Positions 1 through 8,480 of a stretch of 64,000 nucleotides of DNA are shown one piece after another (the stretch's first letter is position 1; each line of letters begins with the position of its first letter). Source of the DNA: Archaeoglobales archaeon (GTDB taxonomy: Archaea > Halobacteriota > Archaeoglobi > Archaeoglobales > Archaeoglobaceae); the NCBI GenBank assembly GCA_030055595.1, contig JASFYH010000002.1, forward strand, positions 1 through 64,000, written 5' to 3'. Made by a program: the position numbers and the translations under genes. Below the pieces are notes generated by a model. It was not told the DNA's origin and did no database searches. It saw nothing but the letters and a program-made list of their open reading frames with translations.

Positions 1-108
1 CACTTCGAATTCTTTGGAAATTATCTTCTCCAGCAATAGTTTCATCTCCTCGCTTTCTTTCTCTCTCAAAAACCACTTCACAACAGCGCTTGCGTCAAGG
101 ACAATCAT
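1..108 (-). CDS. vapC: VapC-type PIN-domain toxin, N-terminal part (cut by window edge)
   Basis: The first 36 residues are visible on the minus strand and the gene runs off the left edge. They begin MIVLDASAVVKWF, the classic start of a PIN-domain RNase, with the first catalytic Asp at residue 5. The ATG overlaps the stop of the upstream antitoxin gene by four bases (ATGA, 105-108), so the two are translationally coupled. VapC toxins of this family cleave RNA and are held inactive by VapB. The rest of the active site lies outside the window and cannot be checked. Confidence 0.8.
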   Translation of the reverse strand, partial: MIVLDASAVVKWFLREKESEEMKLLLEKIISKEFEV

Positions 109-326
109 CTTTTATCCCTGAATTCCCTGATGAGCTCTTCCGAAGGATTTTCTAGACTTGATTTCGATGAAATTTCCTCAATTTTTTTCTTTGCCCACTC
201 TATCTCTCTCTTTTTGATTTCTTCTTCCAGAGCTCTTCTTATCGTTTCGCTTACATTTATTCCGAGTTTTCTGGCTTTTTCCAAGAGCTCTCTTTTGACT
301 TTCGCCGACACTGTTATGTAGTTCAT
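105..326 (-). CDS. vapB: VapB-type antitoxin
   Basis: A 73-residue basic protein. Its N-terminal third (VSAKVKRELLEKARKLGINV, then SETIRRALEEE) looks like a ribbon-helix-helix DNA-binding domain, and the rest is a charged helix that would wrap the toxin. It precedes the PIN-domain gene with a 4-bp overlap, the usual VapBC order. By family knowledge it neutralises VapC and represses its own promoter. The RHH assignment is by pattern only. Confidence 0.8.
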   Translation of the reverse strand: MNYITVSAKVKRELLEKARKLGINVSETIRRALEEEIKKREIEWAKKKIEEISSKSSLENPSEELIREFRDKR

Positions 327-430
327 ATTTTTAACTACAAATTTTGGAGTATATAACTATTACTACTAACAATATTCCAACGGATACTTCGTTAATCCTA
401 TGGAGATTGAAGTGAAATGCTCTCCAAGTC

Positions 431-825
431 ATGGGGAGTGTTATCAGACTCAACAGCGTTGTCATATTTGACGAATTCAAAGATAAGAACAGCATAGATG
501 AGCTCAAGCTGAGATTTCTGGACGATGAGCTCTGGAAAAGCTTTGATAAGAATTTAAGAATATTTAGGAGGTTGATGTCACTTGGAATCGAGTAAAATTT
601 AAAGGTTCTCTGCGAGTAAGCTTGAAAGAATAAGGAAAAGAATTGGCGAGATGCAATACGAGATAAATGCATTCGAAGGTTGTAATGGGAACTGAGGTGA
701 TATTGGAGTTTTATACTGTGAGCGAATTCATTGAAAAAGCGGTCTACATGCACGAAGACATTTACGATGTTTTCAGAAGCAGAGAGAAGATCGTTGCGAG
801 TGGCGGGAGAGGGTATATCCTTTAA
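431..825 (+). pseudogene. Decayed coding region (three fragments), function unknown
   Basis: Between VapB and the next intact gene, about 535 bases lack a convincing intact ORF. The plus strand has protein-like fragments in different frames: 431-595 (54 residues, contains FLDDELWKSFDKNL), about 604-696 (contains SASKLERIRKRIGE), and 685-825 (46 residues, contains VSEFIEKAVYMHEDIYDVF). Their charged helical composition matches real archaeal proteins, and they would join into one chain of about 130 residues with two frameshifts. I infer a broken gene, perhaps another toxin-antitoxin component given the neighbouring VapBC. They could instead be separate tiny genes. Confidence 0.35.
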
Positions 826-861
826 TGCATCAGATAAGGACCTTAAAAACAACTATGAGTC

Positions 862-1359
862 TCACGCTTGCTCTTCTATAATTCTCCCTTCGAAAAACCA
901 TGCCATAATTAGCAAGACTCCAGCAAGAATCATCAATACAAATGCTGACCCCATATGAATCTCTACTACTGTGGAAGTCAAGAATTTGAGTTCAGGAGTA
1001 GAACCTGAAATTATTTCCGTGGATGCATATAAGGTTGCCAATGCACCCCAAGTAGAGACTATTGCCAAAGATGTTGCCCTTCCGGAAGCTGTTGAAAACG
1101 CTGAAACAATTGCAGAAGATATTGCGAAAAACGCTGAGATCACGAGTAGTGCTAAACCGAGCGCTACTTCGCCAGGAGTCTTAGGATCGCTGAAAGGGGT
1201 AGGCAGAGATCTCAAGTTCATTAAAATGTCTAAATAGCTTATTTTAGGCTCTATTTTAATCCAAAATGGACCTTCAACGATCCAAAGTGGGCTAAAAATA
1301 GCTAAAAAGACTAAAAAAGTAGCCAGACCTGAAAGGGCCTGAACCGCTTGTTTACTCAT
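862..1359 (-). CDS. Four-helix integral membrane protein, unknown function
   Basis: About 165 residues with four hydrophobic segments: near 7-27, 66-88, 95-115 and 130-152. A loop of about 40 residues lies between the first two, and the tail is charged (FEGRIIEEQA). I recognise no motif. The ATG at 1359 is preferred over the in-frame GTG at 1368; neither has a ribosome binding site, so the mRNA is probably leaderless. It stands alone between decayed sequence and an AT-rich intergenic stretch, so context gives no function. Confidence 0.6.
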   Translation of the reverse strand: MSKQAVQALSGLATFLVFLAIFSPLWIVEGPFWIKIEPKISYLDILMNLRSLPTPFSDPKTPGEVALGLALLVISAFFAISSAIVSAFSTASGRATSLAIVSTWGALATLYASTEIISGSTPELKFLTSTVVEIHMGSAFVLMILAGVLLIMAWFFEGRIIEEQA

Positions 1360-1655
1360 AAAACGCACTCTTAATATCCGGTTAAAAGTTTTTTGATTTT
1401 AAATGCTATGAATGATCTTTGAAAATTCGTCAAAAGTAGCGTAAAGGCTCAATAAATAGACAAAAAGCCTCATGAGGTTTCGTTGAATCGGTTAGCTCAG
1501 GCGAGATGAAATCCTAAGAGTAAAAGTTCGTTATCAAAGGTTTCGAGAAATTAACAATCGGTTTTTATGGAGGAACTTGGAGATCTTGAAACAACCGCTT
1601 CATTTAGAATTTTGAAAACACAAGGCTAATTAAATGCGTTGAGAAGGGTGTTTCG

Positions 1656-2369
1656 ATGATCGAAGAGACAATGAGAGAGATCGTCCGAAACAAGATCTTA
1701 AAGATCCTTGAAGCCAGACTTGGCAAAGAGCTTGCGATTGAAGTTGAAAAAAAGCTGAGCAATGAAGAAAGTGCGAGAATTCTGAAAGAATACGAGAAAA
1801 ATAGAATGCTTTCTGAAGAAACTTACGCTCTCATCCAGTCAAAATACTGCTTTAAGGATCTTACCTCCACTCTATTTGGAATCCCATCCGGTATCAAGGT
1901 TTATCCCGAGATCACAGAATCGATGATTGGGAGCGGAAAATCAGGTATAAAAGGGTTGAGAAAACATGTCAGAGAACTTGGCTACTCCGAGGACAAATTT
2001 GAGGAAATTCTTAATGCTGTCTATTTGGAAATCGAAAAGCTTGCAAGAGATCCAAAATACTCGGAGCTCCTCGCCACCGCCTCTCTTGAGCTCGGAGCTT
2101 ATTACCTTGAATTAGACCTCAAGAGAGCTGAAGATCACCTGATTGGAGCTTATGAGCTAAGATCGAGCCTCAATGAGCAAAAAATGATAAAAATTCTGGA
2201 TCTACTGGTTAAACTGTGTATGGTTTACACAAGAACAAAAAAGACTGAAAAAGCGAAGATCGTCTTTGAAAAAGCTCTTGGAATTATGAAAGAGCTAAAT
2301 GAATCCTCTATAAAGACTGAAACGACTAATGCGTTGAAAGAGCTCGAAAAACTGCTTGGTAAGATCTGA
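1656..2369 (+). CDS. Hypothetical alpha-helical (TPR-like) protein
   Basis: A 237-residue, charged, almost entirely helical protein with no membrane segment. The C-terminal half (about 135-235) has helix pairs resembling degenerate tetratricopeptide repeats (ASLELGAYYLELDLKRAEDH; VYTRTKKTEKAKIVFEKAL), which suggests protein-protein contact. GAAGGG lies upstream of the ATG. The 287 bases before it hold only a possible 20-codon reading frame at 1568. I do not recognise a family, and it has no operon partner. Confidence 0.6.
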   Translation: MIEETMREIVRNKILKILEARLGKELAIEVEKKLSNEESARILKEYEKNRMLSEETYALIQSKYCFKDLTSTLFGIPSGIKVYPEITESMIGSGKSGIKGLRKHVRELGYSEDKFEEILNAVYLEIEKLARDPKYSELLATASLELGAYYLELDLKRAEDHLIGAYELRSSLNEQKMIKILDLLVKLCMVYTRTKKTEKAKIVFEKALGIMKELNESSIKTETTNALKELEKLLGKI

Positions 2370-2470
2370 ATGGCAAATCCATATAAGAAGGGGGTATGCA
2401 TAAAGAATGCTCTTGAATTCTTATTGGGCTTGACAACACCCCGTAGATCTCACCGCAAAGCTCAGAGAAT

Positions 2471-2602
2471 GTGAAGAAGTCTAAACTTGCTAAGCGGTTT
2501 TTCGACGATCGAGATCCCATCAAAGACTTTAATGTGGACTTCGCTGAAAGTCCAGAGGATCTTTTGAAGATCTCTGAGGAGCTCGGAATTATAAAGCTTT
2601 AA
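2471..2602 (+). CDS. Small ORF or gene remnant, 43 residues, GTG start
   Basis: A short open frame starting at GTG, basic at the N-terminus and acidic-helical at the C-terminus (contains DDRDPIKDFNVDFAES, then PEDLLKISEELGII). The composition is protein-like, but there is no clear ribosome binding site. It reads like the C-terminal tail of a longer protein, so it may be a remnant of the kind seen at 431-825. The remaining bases between 2370 and 2686 show nothing else except the promoter of the next gene. Confidence 0.25.
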   Translation: MKKSKLAKRFFDDRDPIKDFNVDFAESPEDLLKISEELGIIKL

Positions 2603-2686
2603 ACGCTGAATTATGGGATAATGAAGGAAAATTTTATAATATAGCAAAATAGGAAAATATATTAACACTAATCACATACAAAAAAC

Positions 2687-3349
2687 ATGGATTTAGCTAA
2701 ATTATTAATAAAAGCAAAAGATTTTCACGGACATATTTGTCCTTTCGTTGCTTTAGGGGTAAGAATTTCAGCGATTGCAATGGGGGAATTGGGGATCAAA
2801 AGGGATGAAAAAGCAAGCATTGGCGAAGAAATTCTTGCGATCGTTGAATGTAACAATTGCTTAACCGACGGCGTCCAGATTGCAACAGGTTGCACTCTTG
2901 GGAATAACAGCCTGATCTATCTTGATCTCGGTAAAAATGCTCTAACACTTGTAAAGAGAAGCGACTGGATTGGTGTTAGGGTTTATGTGGATGCTGAAAA
3001 GCTGAGAGAGAAATACTTCGACAAAGAAGCTCTGGAACTATTCGAGAAGGTTATAGTAAGAAGGCAAGGCTGTGAAGAGGACTATAAAAAGATCTCAATT
3101 CTATGGGAGCAAATTGGCTGGAAAATGCTCGAAATCCCGAAAGAGGAATTTAAAATTGAAAGAGTTAAGGTTGAGCCAATTGAAAGAGCTCCGATCTTTG
3201 AGAGTGTGAAATGCAAAGGCTGTGGGGAGCAAGCGATGGCAACGAGGATTAAAGATGGTCTCTGTATGAAATGTGCGGGAGATTACTATGCGGTTGTTGG
3301 TAGAGGTATTGTAAGGTTTGAAAACGGAAAAATGGGTGAATTGGTATGA
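2687..3349 (+). CDS. FmdE-family metal-binding protein
   Basis: A 220-residue protein. Residues 10-130 match the FmdE domain: FHGHICPF (His14, His16, Cys18), Cys55/Cys58 in ECNNC, and Cys69 in ATGCTLGN. The C-terminus carries a zinc ribbon (Cys176, Cys179, Cys193, Cys196). FmdE was named from formylmethanofuran dehydrogenase operons but is not a catalytic subunit; related proteins bind metals and often lie beside metal-chelate importers. Its stop overlaps the start of the lipoprotein gene by 4 bp, tying it to the ABC transporter downstream. A TATA-like AAAATATATT about 30 bp before the ATG suggests a leaderless mRNA. I infer a role in handling an imported metal complex, possibly Mo or W. Confidence 0.85.
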   Translation: MDLAKLLIKAKDFHGHICPFVALGVRISAIAMGELGIKRDEKASIGEEILAIVECNNCLTDGVQIATGCTLGNNSLIYLDLGKNALTLVKRSDWIGVRVYVDAEKLREKYFDKEALELFEKVIVRRQGCEEDYKKISILWEQIGWKMLEIPKEEFKIERVKVEPIERAPIFESVKCKGCGEQAMATRIKDGLCMKCAGDYYAVVGRGIVRFENGKMGELV

Positions 3350-4446
3350 AGAAACTGCTGTTTCTGTCTTTAATCCTAATATGCTCATTAATGTTTGGTT
3401 GCGTTCAGCAGAGCCAAGAGCAGAGCGTTGAAGGGAAATTAAAGATCACTGATCCCGCGGGAAGAAGTGTGGAAGTGCCAAAAAATGTAAGCAAGGTTGT
3501 CGCTATTGGTCCAGGAGCTTTAAGGCTCGTAGTTTATTTGCAGGCGGTCGATAAGGTTGTTGGAGTTGAAAACGCTGAGAAGAGTTGGGAAGTCTACACC
3601 CGCCCATACAGGCTTGCAAATCCACAGCTTTCAGAATTGCCAACCATCGGTGTTGGCGGACCTGACGATCCACAGCCGAATGTAGAAGAGATCATGAAGT
3701 TAAAACCAGATGTGATCTTTGCAACAGTTAACGCTCGCTATGCGGACAATCTGCAGGAGAAGACGGGAATTCCAGTGATCGTCGTAGATTACGGCACCCT
3801 TGGCAACTTCCGAACAACCCAGCTCTTTGAGTCGATCAGAGTTATGGGTAAAGTTCTCGGAAAGGAGAAGAGAGCTGAAGAGGTCATAGTGTTCATTGAA
3901 AAAGTTGTTAAAGATCTTGAAACCAGAGCTAAGGATTCTGAAAAGCCATCAAAAGTATATGTTGGAGCTCTTGGTTTTAAAGGACAGCACGGCATAACTT
4001 CAACGACTTGCAGATTCCCACCGTTTGAGGTTAACAACATCACAAGCGAGAACATAGCTTGTAAGGTCAACATGACCGCTCATGTATTTATTGATAAGGA
4101 ATTCTTGCTAAAAGAACAGCCAGAAGTCATTTTCTTGGATCTCGGAAATCTATTCCTCGTTAAAGAGGATTACACAAAAGACAAGAGCTTCTACCAGTCG
4201 CTAAATGCATTCAAAAATGGCAAGGTTTACGGCATTTACTCCTTCAACTTCTACAATACAAACGTGGAACAGGCTTTAGTTGACAGCTACTGGGTTGGAA
4301 AAGTGCTTTATCCGGAGAAGTTTGCCGATCTGGACATAAATAAGAAAGCAAATGAAATATACGAATTCTTTGTTGGCAAGCCTGTTTACGAACAGATCTC
4401 CGCAAGATATGGAGAACTTGGGGCTATAGATGTCGGTAGCTGGTGA
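3346..4446 (+). CDS. Metal-chelate ABC transporter substrate-binding lipoprotein
   Basis: A 366-residue secreted binding protein of the BtuF/FecB/MolA fold. The N-terminus is a lipoprotein signal ending SLMFGC, with Cys19 as the likely lipidated residue. Then come the typical DPAGRSVEVPKNVSKVVAIG start and LKPDVIFA, followed by a long helix and a C-terminal lobe. This fold binds iron-siderophore, haem, corrinoid or oxyanion complexes. The specificity is not evident from sequence; the FmdE neighbour makes Mo/W or iron complexes plausible. The gene overlaps its neighbours on both sides (4 bp and 17 bp), indicating one operon. Confidence 0.88.
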   Translation: MKKLLFLSLILICSLMFGCVQQSQEQSVEGKLKITDPAGRSVEVPKNVSKVVAIGPGALRLVVYLQAVDKVVGVENAEKSWEVYTRPYRLANPQLSELPTIGVGGPDDPQPNVEEIMKLKPDVIFATVNARYADNLQEKTGIPVIVVDYGTLGNFRTTQLFESIRVMGKVLGKEKRAEEVIVFIEKVVKDLETRAKDSEKPSKVYVGALGFKGQHGITSTTCRFPPFEVNNITSENIACKVNMTAHVFIDKEFLLKEQPEVIFLDLGNLFLVKEDYTKDKSFYQSLNAFKNGKVYGIYSFNFYNTNVEQALVDSYWVGKVLYPEKFADLDINKKANEIYEFFVGKPVYEQISARYGELGAIDVGSW

Positions 4447-5473
4447 ATACAAAAGGTTAATTTGGAAAAGGATTTCTTTCGGAATTTTTCTTATTTTTCT
4501 CCTTATTTTGCTCTCCGCATTGGCTCTTGGACTCGGAGCTTATCAAATGTCAATTGCAGAGCTATTCAGAGCAATTTTAGATGGAAATCCAGTCCTGTGG
4601 AATGTTCGAATTCCAAGGATCATTACTGCGATTTTTGTTGGAGCGAGCCTCGCAATAGCGGGAGCGGTGATGCAGTGCATTCTCAAAAATCCGCTCGCCT
4701 CGCCTTTTACACTCGGAATATCGCAGGGAGCAGCTTTTGGGGCTGCGATAGCCATAGTCTACTTCGGCGCGGGACAGATGCACAGAGTTGGCGAGGCTTT
4801 GACGATCTTCAATCCCTACGTTGTGCCAATATTCGCATTTTCTGGCTCTCTAATTAGCGCATTCGTGATCTTAGCTCTTGCAAAACTTCGCGATTTGAGT
4901 CCTGAGGCAATAGTTCTTGCGGGAGTTGCGATGTCCGCTTTGTTCCAAGCGGGAGTCATGCTTATTCAATACTTCGCCACCGATGTGCAAGTTGCTTCGA
5001 TCGTTTTCTGGACTTTCGGCGATGTGGCGAGGGCGAGATGGATTGAGATCTATCTTATAATTGCGGTCTTTGCACTCTGCTTCATTTACTTCTTCTATCG
5101 CAGATGGGACTACAACTCGTTGCTTGCGGGCGACGAAACCGCAATCTCGCTTGGGGTTAAACCGCAAAGAATAAGGCTTGAAGGAATGCTTCTTTCTTCA
5201 TTCTTGACCGCTGTTTGCGTTTCTTTTACTGGAATCATAGGCTTCATCGGTTTAGTGGCTCCGCACATCGTAAGACTAACGATTGGTGGAGATTACAGGT
5301 TTTTGATTCCTTCGACTGCACTTGTTGGAGCTTTAGTTCTTCTTGCATCCGATACGGTTGGAAGAACCGTGATCTCGCCTGTAATAATCCCAGTCGGAAT
5401 TATAACCTCGATCGTTGGTGCCCCCATGTTCATATACCTGCTTTTAAGGGGTGGTAAAAGTGTTAGAGGCTGA
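4430..5473 (+). CDS. FecCD/BtuC-type ABC transporter permease
   Basis: A 347-residue, very hydrophobic protein with about ten membrane helices and family hallmarks: RIPRIITAIFVGASLAIAG near the N-terminus, NPLASPFTLGISQGAAFGAA, and the C-terminal coupling region GFIGLVAPHIVRLTIGGDYR. It is the membrane channel through which the bound chelate enters the cytoplasm. It overlaps the binding-protein gene by 17 bp and the ATPase gene by about 14 bp, so the three are translated as a unit. Confidence 0.92.
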   Translation: MSVAGEYKRLIWKRISFGIFLIFLLILLSALALGLGAYQMSIAELFRAILDGNPVLWNVRIPRIITAIFVGASLAIAGAVMQCILKNPLASPFTLGISQGAAFGAAIAIVYFGAGQMHRVGEALTIFNPYVVPIFAFSGSLISAFVILALAKLRDLSPEAIVLAGVAMSALFQAGVMLIQYFATDVQVASIVFWTFGDVARARWIEIYLIIAVFALCFIYFFYRRWDYNSLLAGDETAISLGVKPQRIRLEGMLLSSFLTAVCVSFTGIIGFIGLVAPHIVRLTIGGDYRFLIPSTALVGALVLLASDTVGRTVISPVIIPVGIITSIVGAPMFIYLLLRGGKSVRG

Positions 5474-6209
5474 AAGCCTGACTTATTCCTATGGAAAAAG
5501 AGACGTGCTAAAGGATATCGCTTTCTCGCTTGAAAGAGGGGAAATGCTCTTTATAATTGGTCCAAATGGTAGCGGTAAAACAACACTTCTGAAGTGTCTG
5601 AATGGGATTTTAAAGCCAAAAGGTTCAGTTTATGTTGAAAAAATTAATTTAAACAAGCTAAATCCACTGGAAATTGCGAAAAAAATGGGCTATGTTCCTC
5701 AGAGAGGAGAAATAAGTTTTCTTACGGTCTTTGATGCAATTTTACTCGGAAGAAAGCCCTACATAAAATGGGAAGTTAGTGAGAAAGACGTTAAGATTGT
5801 AGAGGAAACAATAAAAATGCTAAAAATTGAGCATTTAGCTCTAAGAAAACTCAACGAGCTAAGCGGTGGAGAACTACAGCTTGTTTTGATAGCGAGGGCT
5901 CTTGCACAACAGCCAAGGTATTTGCTCCTTGATGAGCCAACAAACAACCTTGACATTAAAAACCAGATAGAAGTCATGAGATTGGTCAAAACTGCTGTGG
6001 AAGATAAGGGCATTTCTGCAATCGTAACGGTGCATGACATAAATCTTGCTCTCAATTACGCTGAAAAAGTCCTCGTGCTTAAGGAGGGTAAAATTTTTGC
6101 CTTTGGTGGCAGAGAAGTGGTCAATGAAGAACTGCTATGTGCGGTTTACGGCATTAAAGCGGAAATCGTGAAGTATGATGGAAGAGTTTTTGTAATTCCT
6201 GAACTTTGA
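5460..6209 (+). CDS. FecE/BtuD-type ABC transporter ATP-binding protein
   Basis: About 249 residues with Walker A GPNGSGKTTLL, the LSGGELQLVLIARAL signature, Walker B YLLLDEPTNNLD and the switch histidine in VTVHDINLAL. It powers the importer formed with the preceding permease and lipoprotein. I chose GTG 5460 because GGGGTGG lies about 5 bases upstream; the in-frame GTG at 5451 has no spacing to a ribosome binding site. This is the last gene of the FmdE-transporter operon. Confidence 0.9.
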   Translation: MLEAESLTYSYGKRDVLKDIAFSLERGEMLFIIGPNGSGKTTLLKCLNGILKPKGSVYVEKINLNKLNPLEIAKKMGYVPQRGEISFLTVFDAILLGRKPYIKWEVSEKDVKIVEETIKMLKIEHLALRKLNELSGGELQLVLIARALAQQPRYLLLDEPTNNLDIKNQIEVMRLVKTAVEDKGISAIVTVHDINLALNYAEKVLVLKEGKIFAFGGREVVNEELLCAVYGIKAEIVKYDGRVFVIPEL

Positions 6210-6249
6210 ACTGAAACAAGGAAAACATAATAAAGATCAAAAATCACAA

Positions 6250-6813
6250 TTGATCGTGGTGCACATTAGGTTGTCTGAAGAAGCGGAGCAATTGGTGAGA
6301 AAGGACCTTAAGACTGAAAAGCAAAAGAAATACAATTTCGACTTCTTTATAGATGAGGAGAAATATATAAGATGGGAAGACGTTGAGATCGGAATGGAAG
6401 CTTGGAGCGAGAAGGAATTTGAGGTAAAAGAAGAAGACATAAAGGCTTATTTAGAGGCGACGGATAACTACAACCCGGTTTTCTGGGAAGAAGGTGTAGC
6501 TCCTCCAATGTTTCTAACAACCATTGCTTTCTGGCTAATTGGCGACTCTTTTGTTGGAAGCTGGATAAAAACACCCGGAGCAATAAATCCGGGACAAAAG
6601 ATCGAATTCTACGAGCCTATAAAAGTTGGAGATGTGATCAGAGTTAAAATGAGGGCTCATGATAAGTTCATAAAGAGGGAAAAGAGGTATCTGACGTATT
6701 ACAACGAATTCGTAAATCAAAGAGGCGAGATCGTTGCAAAGTGGTGGGGGACGCTAATTCTTCCGATCTCGAAGAGCAAGGAAGAACATAAGATCGAAGG
6801 TGTGCGGAGGTGA
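6250..6813 (+). CDS. MaoC-like dehydratase (FAS1-like N-terminal half)
   Basis: A 187-residue hot-dog fold protein resembling the FAS1-type dehydratase domain: YLEATDNYNPVFWEE in place of the usual catalytic D-x4-H segment, followed by GQKIEFYEPIKVGDVIRVK. The canonical hydratase His is missing, so it is probably the non-catalytic half of a two-subunit enoyl-CoA hydratase. The catalytic half is encoded immediately downstream. The start is uncertain: TTG 6250 and GTG 6256/6259 are all possible and none has a clear ribosome binding site. Confidence 0.78.
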   Translation: MIVVHIRLSEEAEQLVRKDLKTEKQKKYNFDFFIDEEKYIRWEDVEIGMEAWSEKEFEVKEEDIKAYLEATDNYNPVFWEEGVAPPMFLTTIAFWLIGDSFVGSWIKTPGAINPGQKIEFYEPIKVGDVIRVKMRAHDKFIKREKRYLTYYNEFVNQRGEIVAKWWGTLILPISKSKEEHKIEGVRR

Positions 6814-6817
6814 TCGA

Positions 6818-7240
6818 ATGAGATTCGAAGATCTTGAGTTAGAACAGCTTTTACCAACAATTGAAGTTAAAGTGACACAGGAAATGATCACGAGATTTGC
6901 CTGCGCCTCTCTTGATTTCAATCCCATCCATATTGACCCCGTATGGGCTAAAAAGATAAATCTATTAGGCTATGGAAAAACGATCGCCCATGGACAGTGG
7001 ACGATCGATAAGTTGACGCAAGTTGTTACGAATTGGTGCTACGCTGAAGGAGGAAAGCTGAAGTCAATTGACATAAAGCTCATTCACCCGATCTTTGCGG
7101 GAGACACGATCAAATTCAATGGCAAGGTTGTAGCGAAACATCCTCGAAGAGAGGACAGCTTTTGCGAGATAGAGCTATGGGCCGAGAACCAGAATGGAGA
7201 AAAAGTTGCAGTGGGGGTGGCTGAAGTATTTATAAAATAG
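6818..7240 (+). CDS. MaoC-like (R)-specific enoyl-CoA hydratase, catalytic subunit
   Basis: A 140-residue MaoC hot-dog protein with the hydratase signature DFNPIHID (Asp and His separated by four residues) and the following GYGKTIAHGQW loop. By family knowledge it hydrates 2-enoyl-CoA or acts in 3-hydroxyacyl-CoA turnover. ATG 6818 is preceded by GGAGGTGATC, which decides it over the in-frame GTG at 6800. It lies four bases after the companion MaoC gene and likely forms a heteromer with it. Confidence 0.85.
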   Translation: MRFEDLELEQLLPTIEVKVTQEMITRFACASLDFNPIHIDPVWAKKINLLGYGKTIAHGQWTIDKLTQVVTNWCYAEGGKLKSIDIKLIHPIFAGDTIKFNGKVVAKHPRREDSFCEIELWAENQNGEKVAVGVAEVFIK

Positions 7241-7258
7241 TAAAAATAGATATTTAAA

Positions 7259-8029
7259 CTATCTACCCTTGAACTCAGGCTTTCTCTTGCTGAAAAAGGC
7301 ATTTATGCCCTCAGCAACGTCCTGAGTAGTTGTTGCAACTCCAAAAGCGAGCTCTTCCATAAACTTACCGAGCTCACTCGGAAGATCCGAACCGAAGTTG
7401 ATCGCATACTTCACAGCCCGTAGACTAATAGGTGGCATCTCAGCAAGTTGTTTTGCAAGATCCATGACTTCTTTTTCGAAATTCTCTGGATCTACAGCCT
7501 TCGCAAGTCCGATCTTTTCCGCTTCGTCCGCTGTAATTCTCTTTGCAAGCATGATCATTTCCTTTGCCTTTGCAATGCCAACGATTTTAGGCAATCTCTG
7601 CGTCCCTCCCCAGCCCGGAATAAGCCCTAAGCTAACTTCTGTGAGACCGATCTTAGCTCCTCTTTTCATTATTCGGAAATCACACGCTAAAGCTAATTCA
7701 CAGCCACCACCAAATGCATAGCCATTTATAGCAGCGATCACAGGCTTAGGGAACTTTTCGATCTGCGAGAAAACTTCGTTGCCTTTGCTTGTGATCCAGA
7801 GCATCTTTGCATGTGAGAAGTCGAAATTCGCCTGCAGATCAAAACCCGCTGAGAACGCCTTATCCCCCGCACCTGTTATTACAAGCACTCTAACTTCATC
7901 AGAAGTTTCAAGCTCTTTTAAAGCGGTCGAGAGCTCTTCCAAGGTTTCCATATCGAGAGAGTTTAGCTTCTGAGGTCGATTTATGGTGATCTTTGCCACC
8001 AATCCTTTCTCAACCAGAATGTTTTTCAT
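7259..8029 (-). CDS. Enoyl-CoA hydratase/isomerase (crotonase family)
   Basis: A 256-residue crotonase-fold protein. It has the oxyanion-hole segments AFSAGFDL and NGYAFGGGCELALACDFR and the catalytic region GLTEVSLGLIPGWGGTQRLP, with Glu in both usual active-site positions (GGGCE and LTEV). The likely reaction is (S)-specific 2-enoyl-CoA hydration in fatty-acid beta-oxidation. ATG 8029 follows GGGTGAGG and is preferred over the in-frame GTG at 8038. It is convergent with the MaoC pair, and the 18-bp gap suggests functional grouping but separate transcription. Confidence 0.9.
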   Translation of the reverse strand: MKNILVEKGLVAKITINRPQKLNSLDMETLEELSTALKELETSDEVRVLVITGAGDKAFSAGFDLQANFDFSHAKMLWITSKGNEVFSQIEKFPKPVIAAINGYAFGGGCELALACDFRIMKRGAKIGLTEVSLGLIPGWGGTQRLPKIVGIAKAKEMIMLAKRITADEAEKIGLAKAVDPENFEKEVMDLAKQLAEMPPISLRAVKYAINFGSDLPSELGKFMEELAFGVATTTQDVAEGINAFFSKRKPEFKGR

Positions 8030-8295
8030 TTCCCTCACCCTTTTGCAAATTGTATAGGGTATAATAAATCATTTTCTCTTTTAAACCGCTAAACTTTTTC
8101 GATCTAAGGGCTTCTTGGAGGACTTGATTAGCCAATTTCGATGTTTTCTCTCCGGAATGCATTTTGGGATTAAAAGCGAGTTTAAAAGATACCCTGAGTC
8201 AGGCTACTGGACTGATCCAATATTTAAATTTGGTTAATTTTTTAAATCGTGTCGCTCCAAAAATCTATTAAGTCCAGAAGTAACAACTAACTCGA

Positions 8296-8368
8296 GCCGC
8301 CGTAGCTCAGCTGGTGGAGCGGTGGCCTGTTAAGCCATTGGTCGCAGGTTCGAACCCTGCCGGCGGCG
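8296..8368 (+). tRNA. tRNA-Asn (GTT)
   Basis: A complete cloverleaf of 73 nt: acceptor GCCGCCG/CGGCGGC, D stem GCTC/GAGC, anticodon stem GTGGC/GCCAT with loop CTGTTAA (anticodon GTT), and T arm GCAGG-TTCGAAC-CCTGC. The discriminator is G and CCA is not encoded. There is no intron. The rest of the 8040-8534 interval is AT-rich and shows no gene. Confidence 0.97.
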
Positions 8369-8480
8369 TATTTTTTGAGAAAATACCAAATACTGGCTGA
8401 AATTGTATTTGACACTTTTTATGAACTGTTCGATGAAAGCAGTCCATAGAGAAAATAGAACTGAGAAAATACCTACAATA

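Noticed and set aside
331-852. 173-residue open frame on the minus strand
   Set aside because: Ser/Phe/Leu-rich low-quality composition, no ribosome binding site, and it is antisense to more protein-like fragments on the plus strand.
971-1237. 88-residue plus-strand open frame
   Set aside because: Antisense to the membrane-protein gene, whose hydrophobic segments are clearly the real coding signal.
1480-1530. tRNA-like stretch (GGTTAGCTCAGGCGAGATGAAATCC)
   Set aside because: A D-arm-like GGTTAGCTCAG is present, but no acceptor, anticodon or T arm can be formed around it.
8400-8470. Possible box C/D RNA (CGATGAA ... AACTGAG)
   Set aside because: Box C is imperfect, internal boxes C' and D' are absent and there is no terminal stem.
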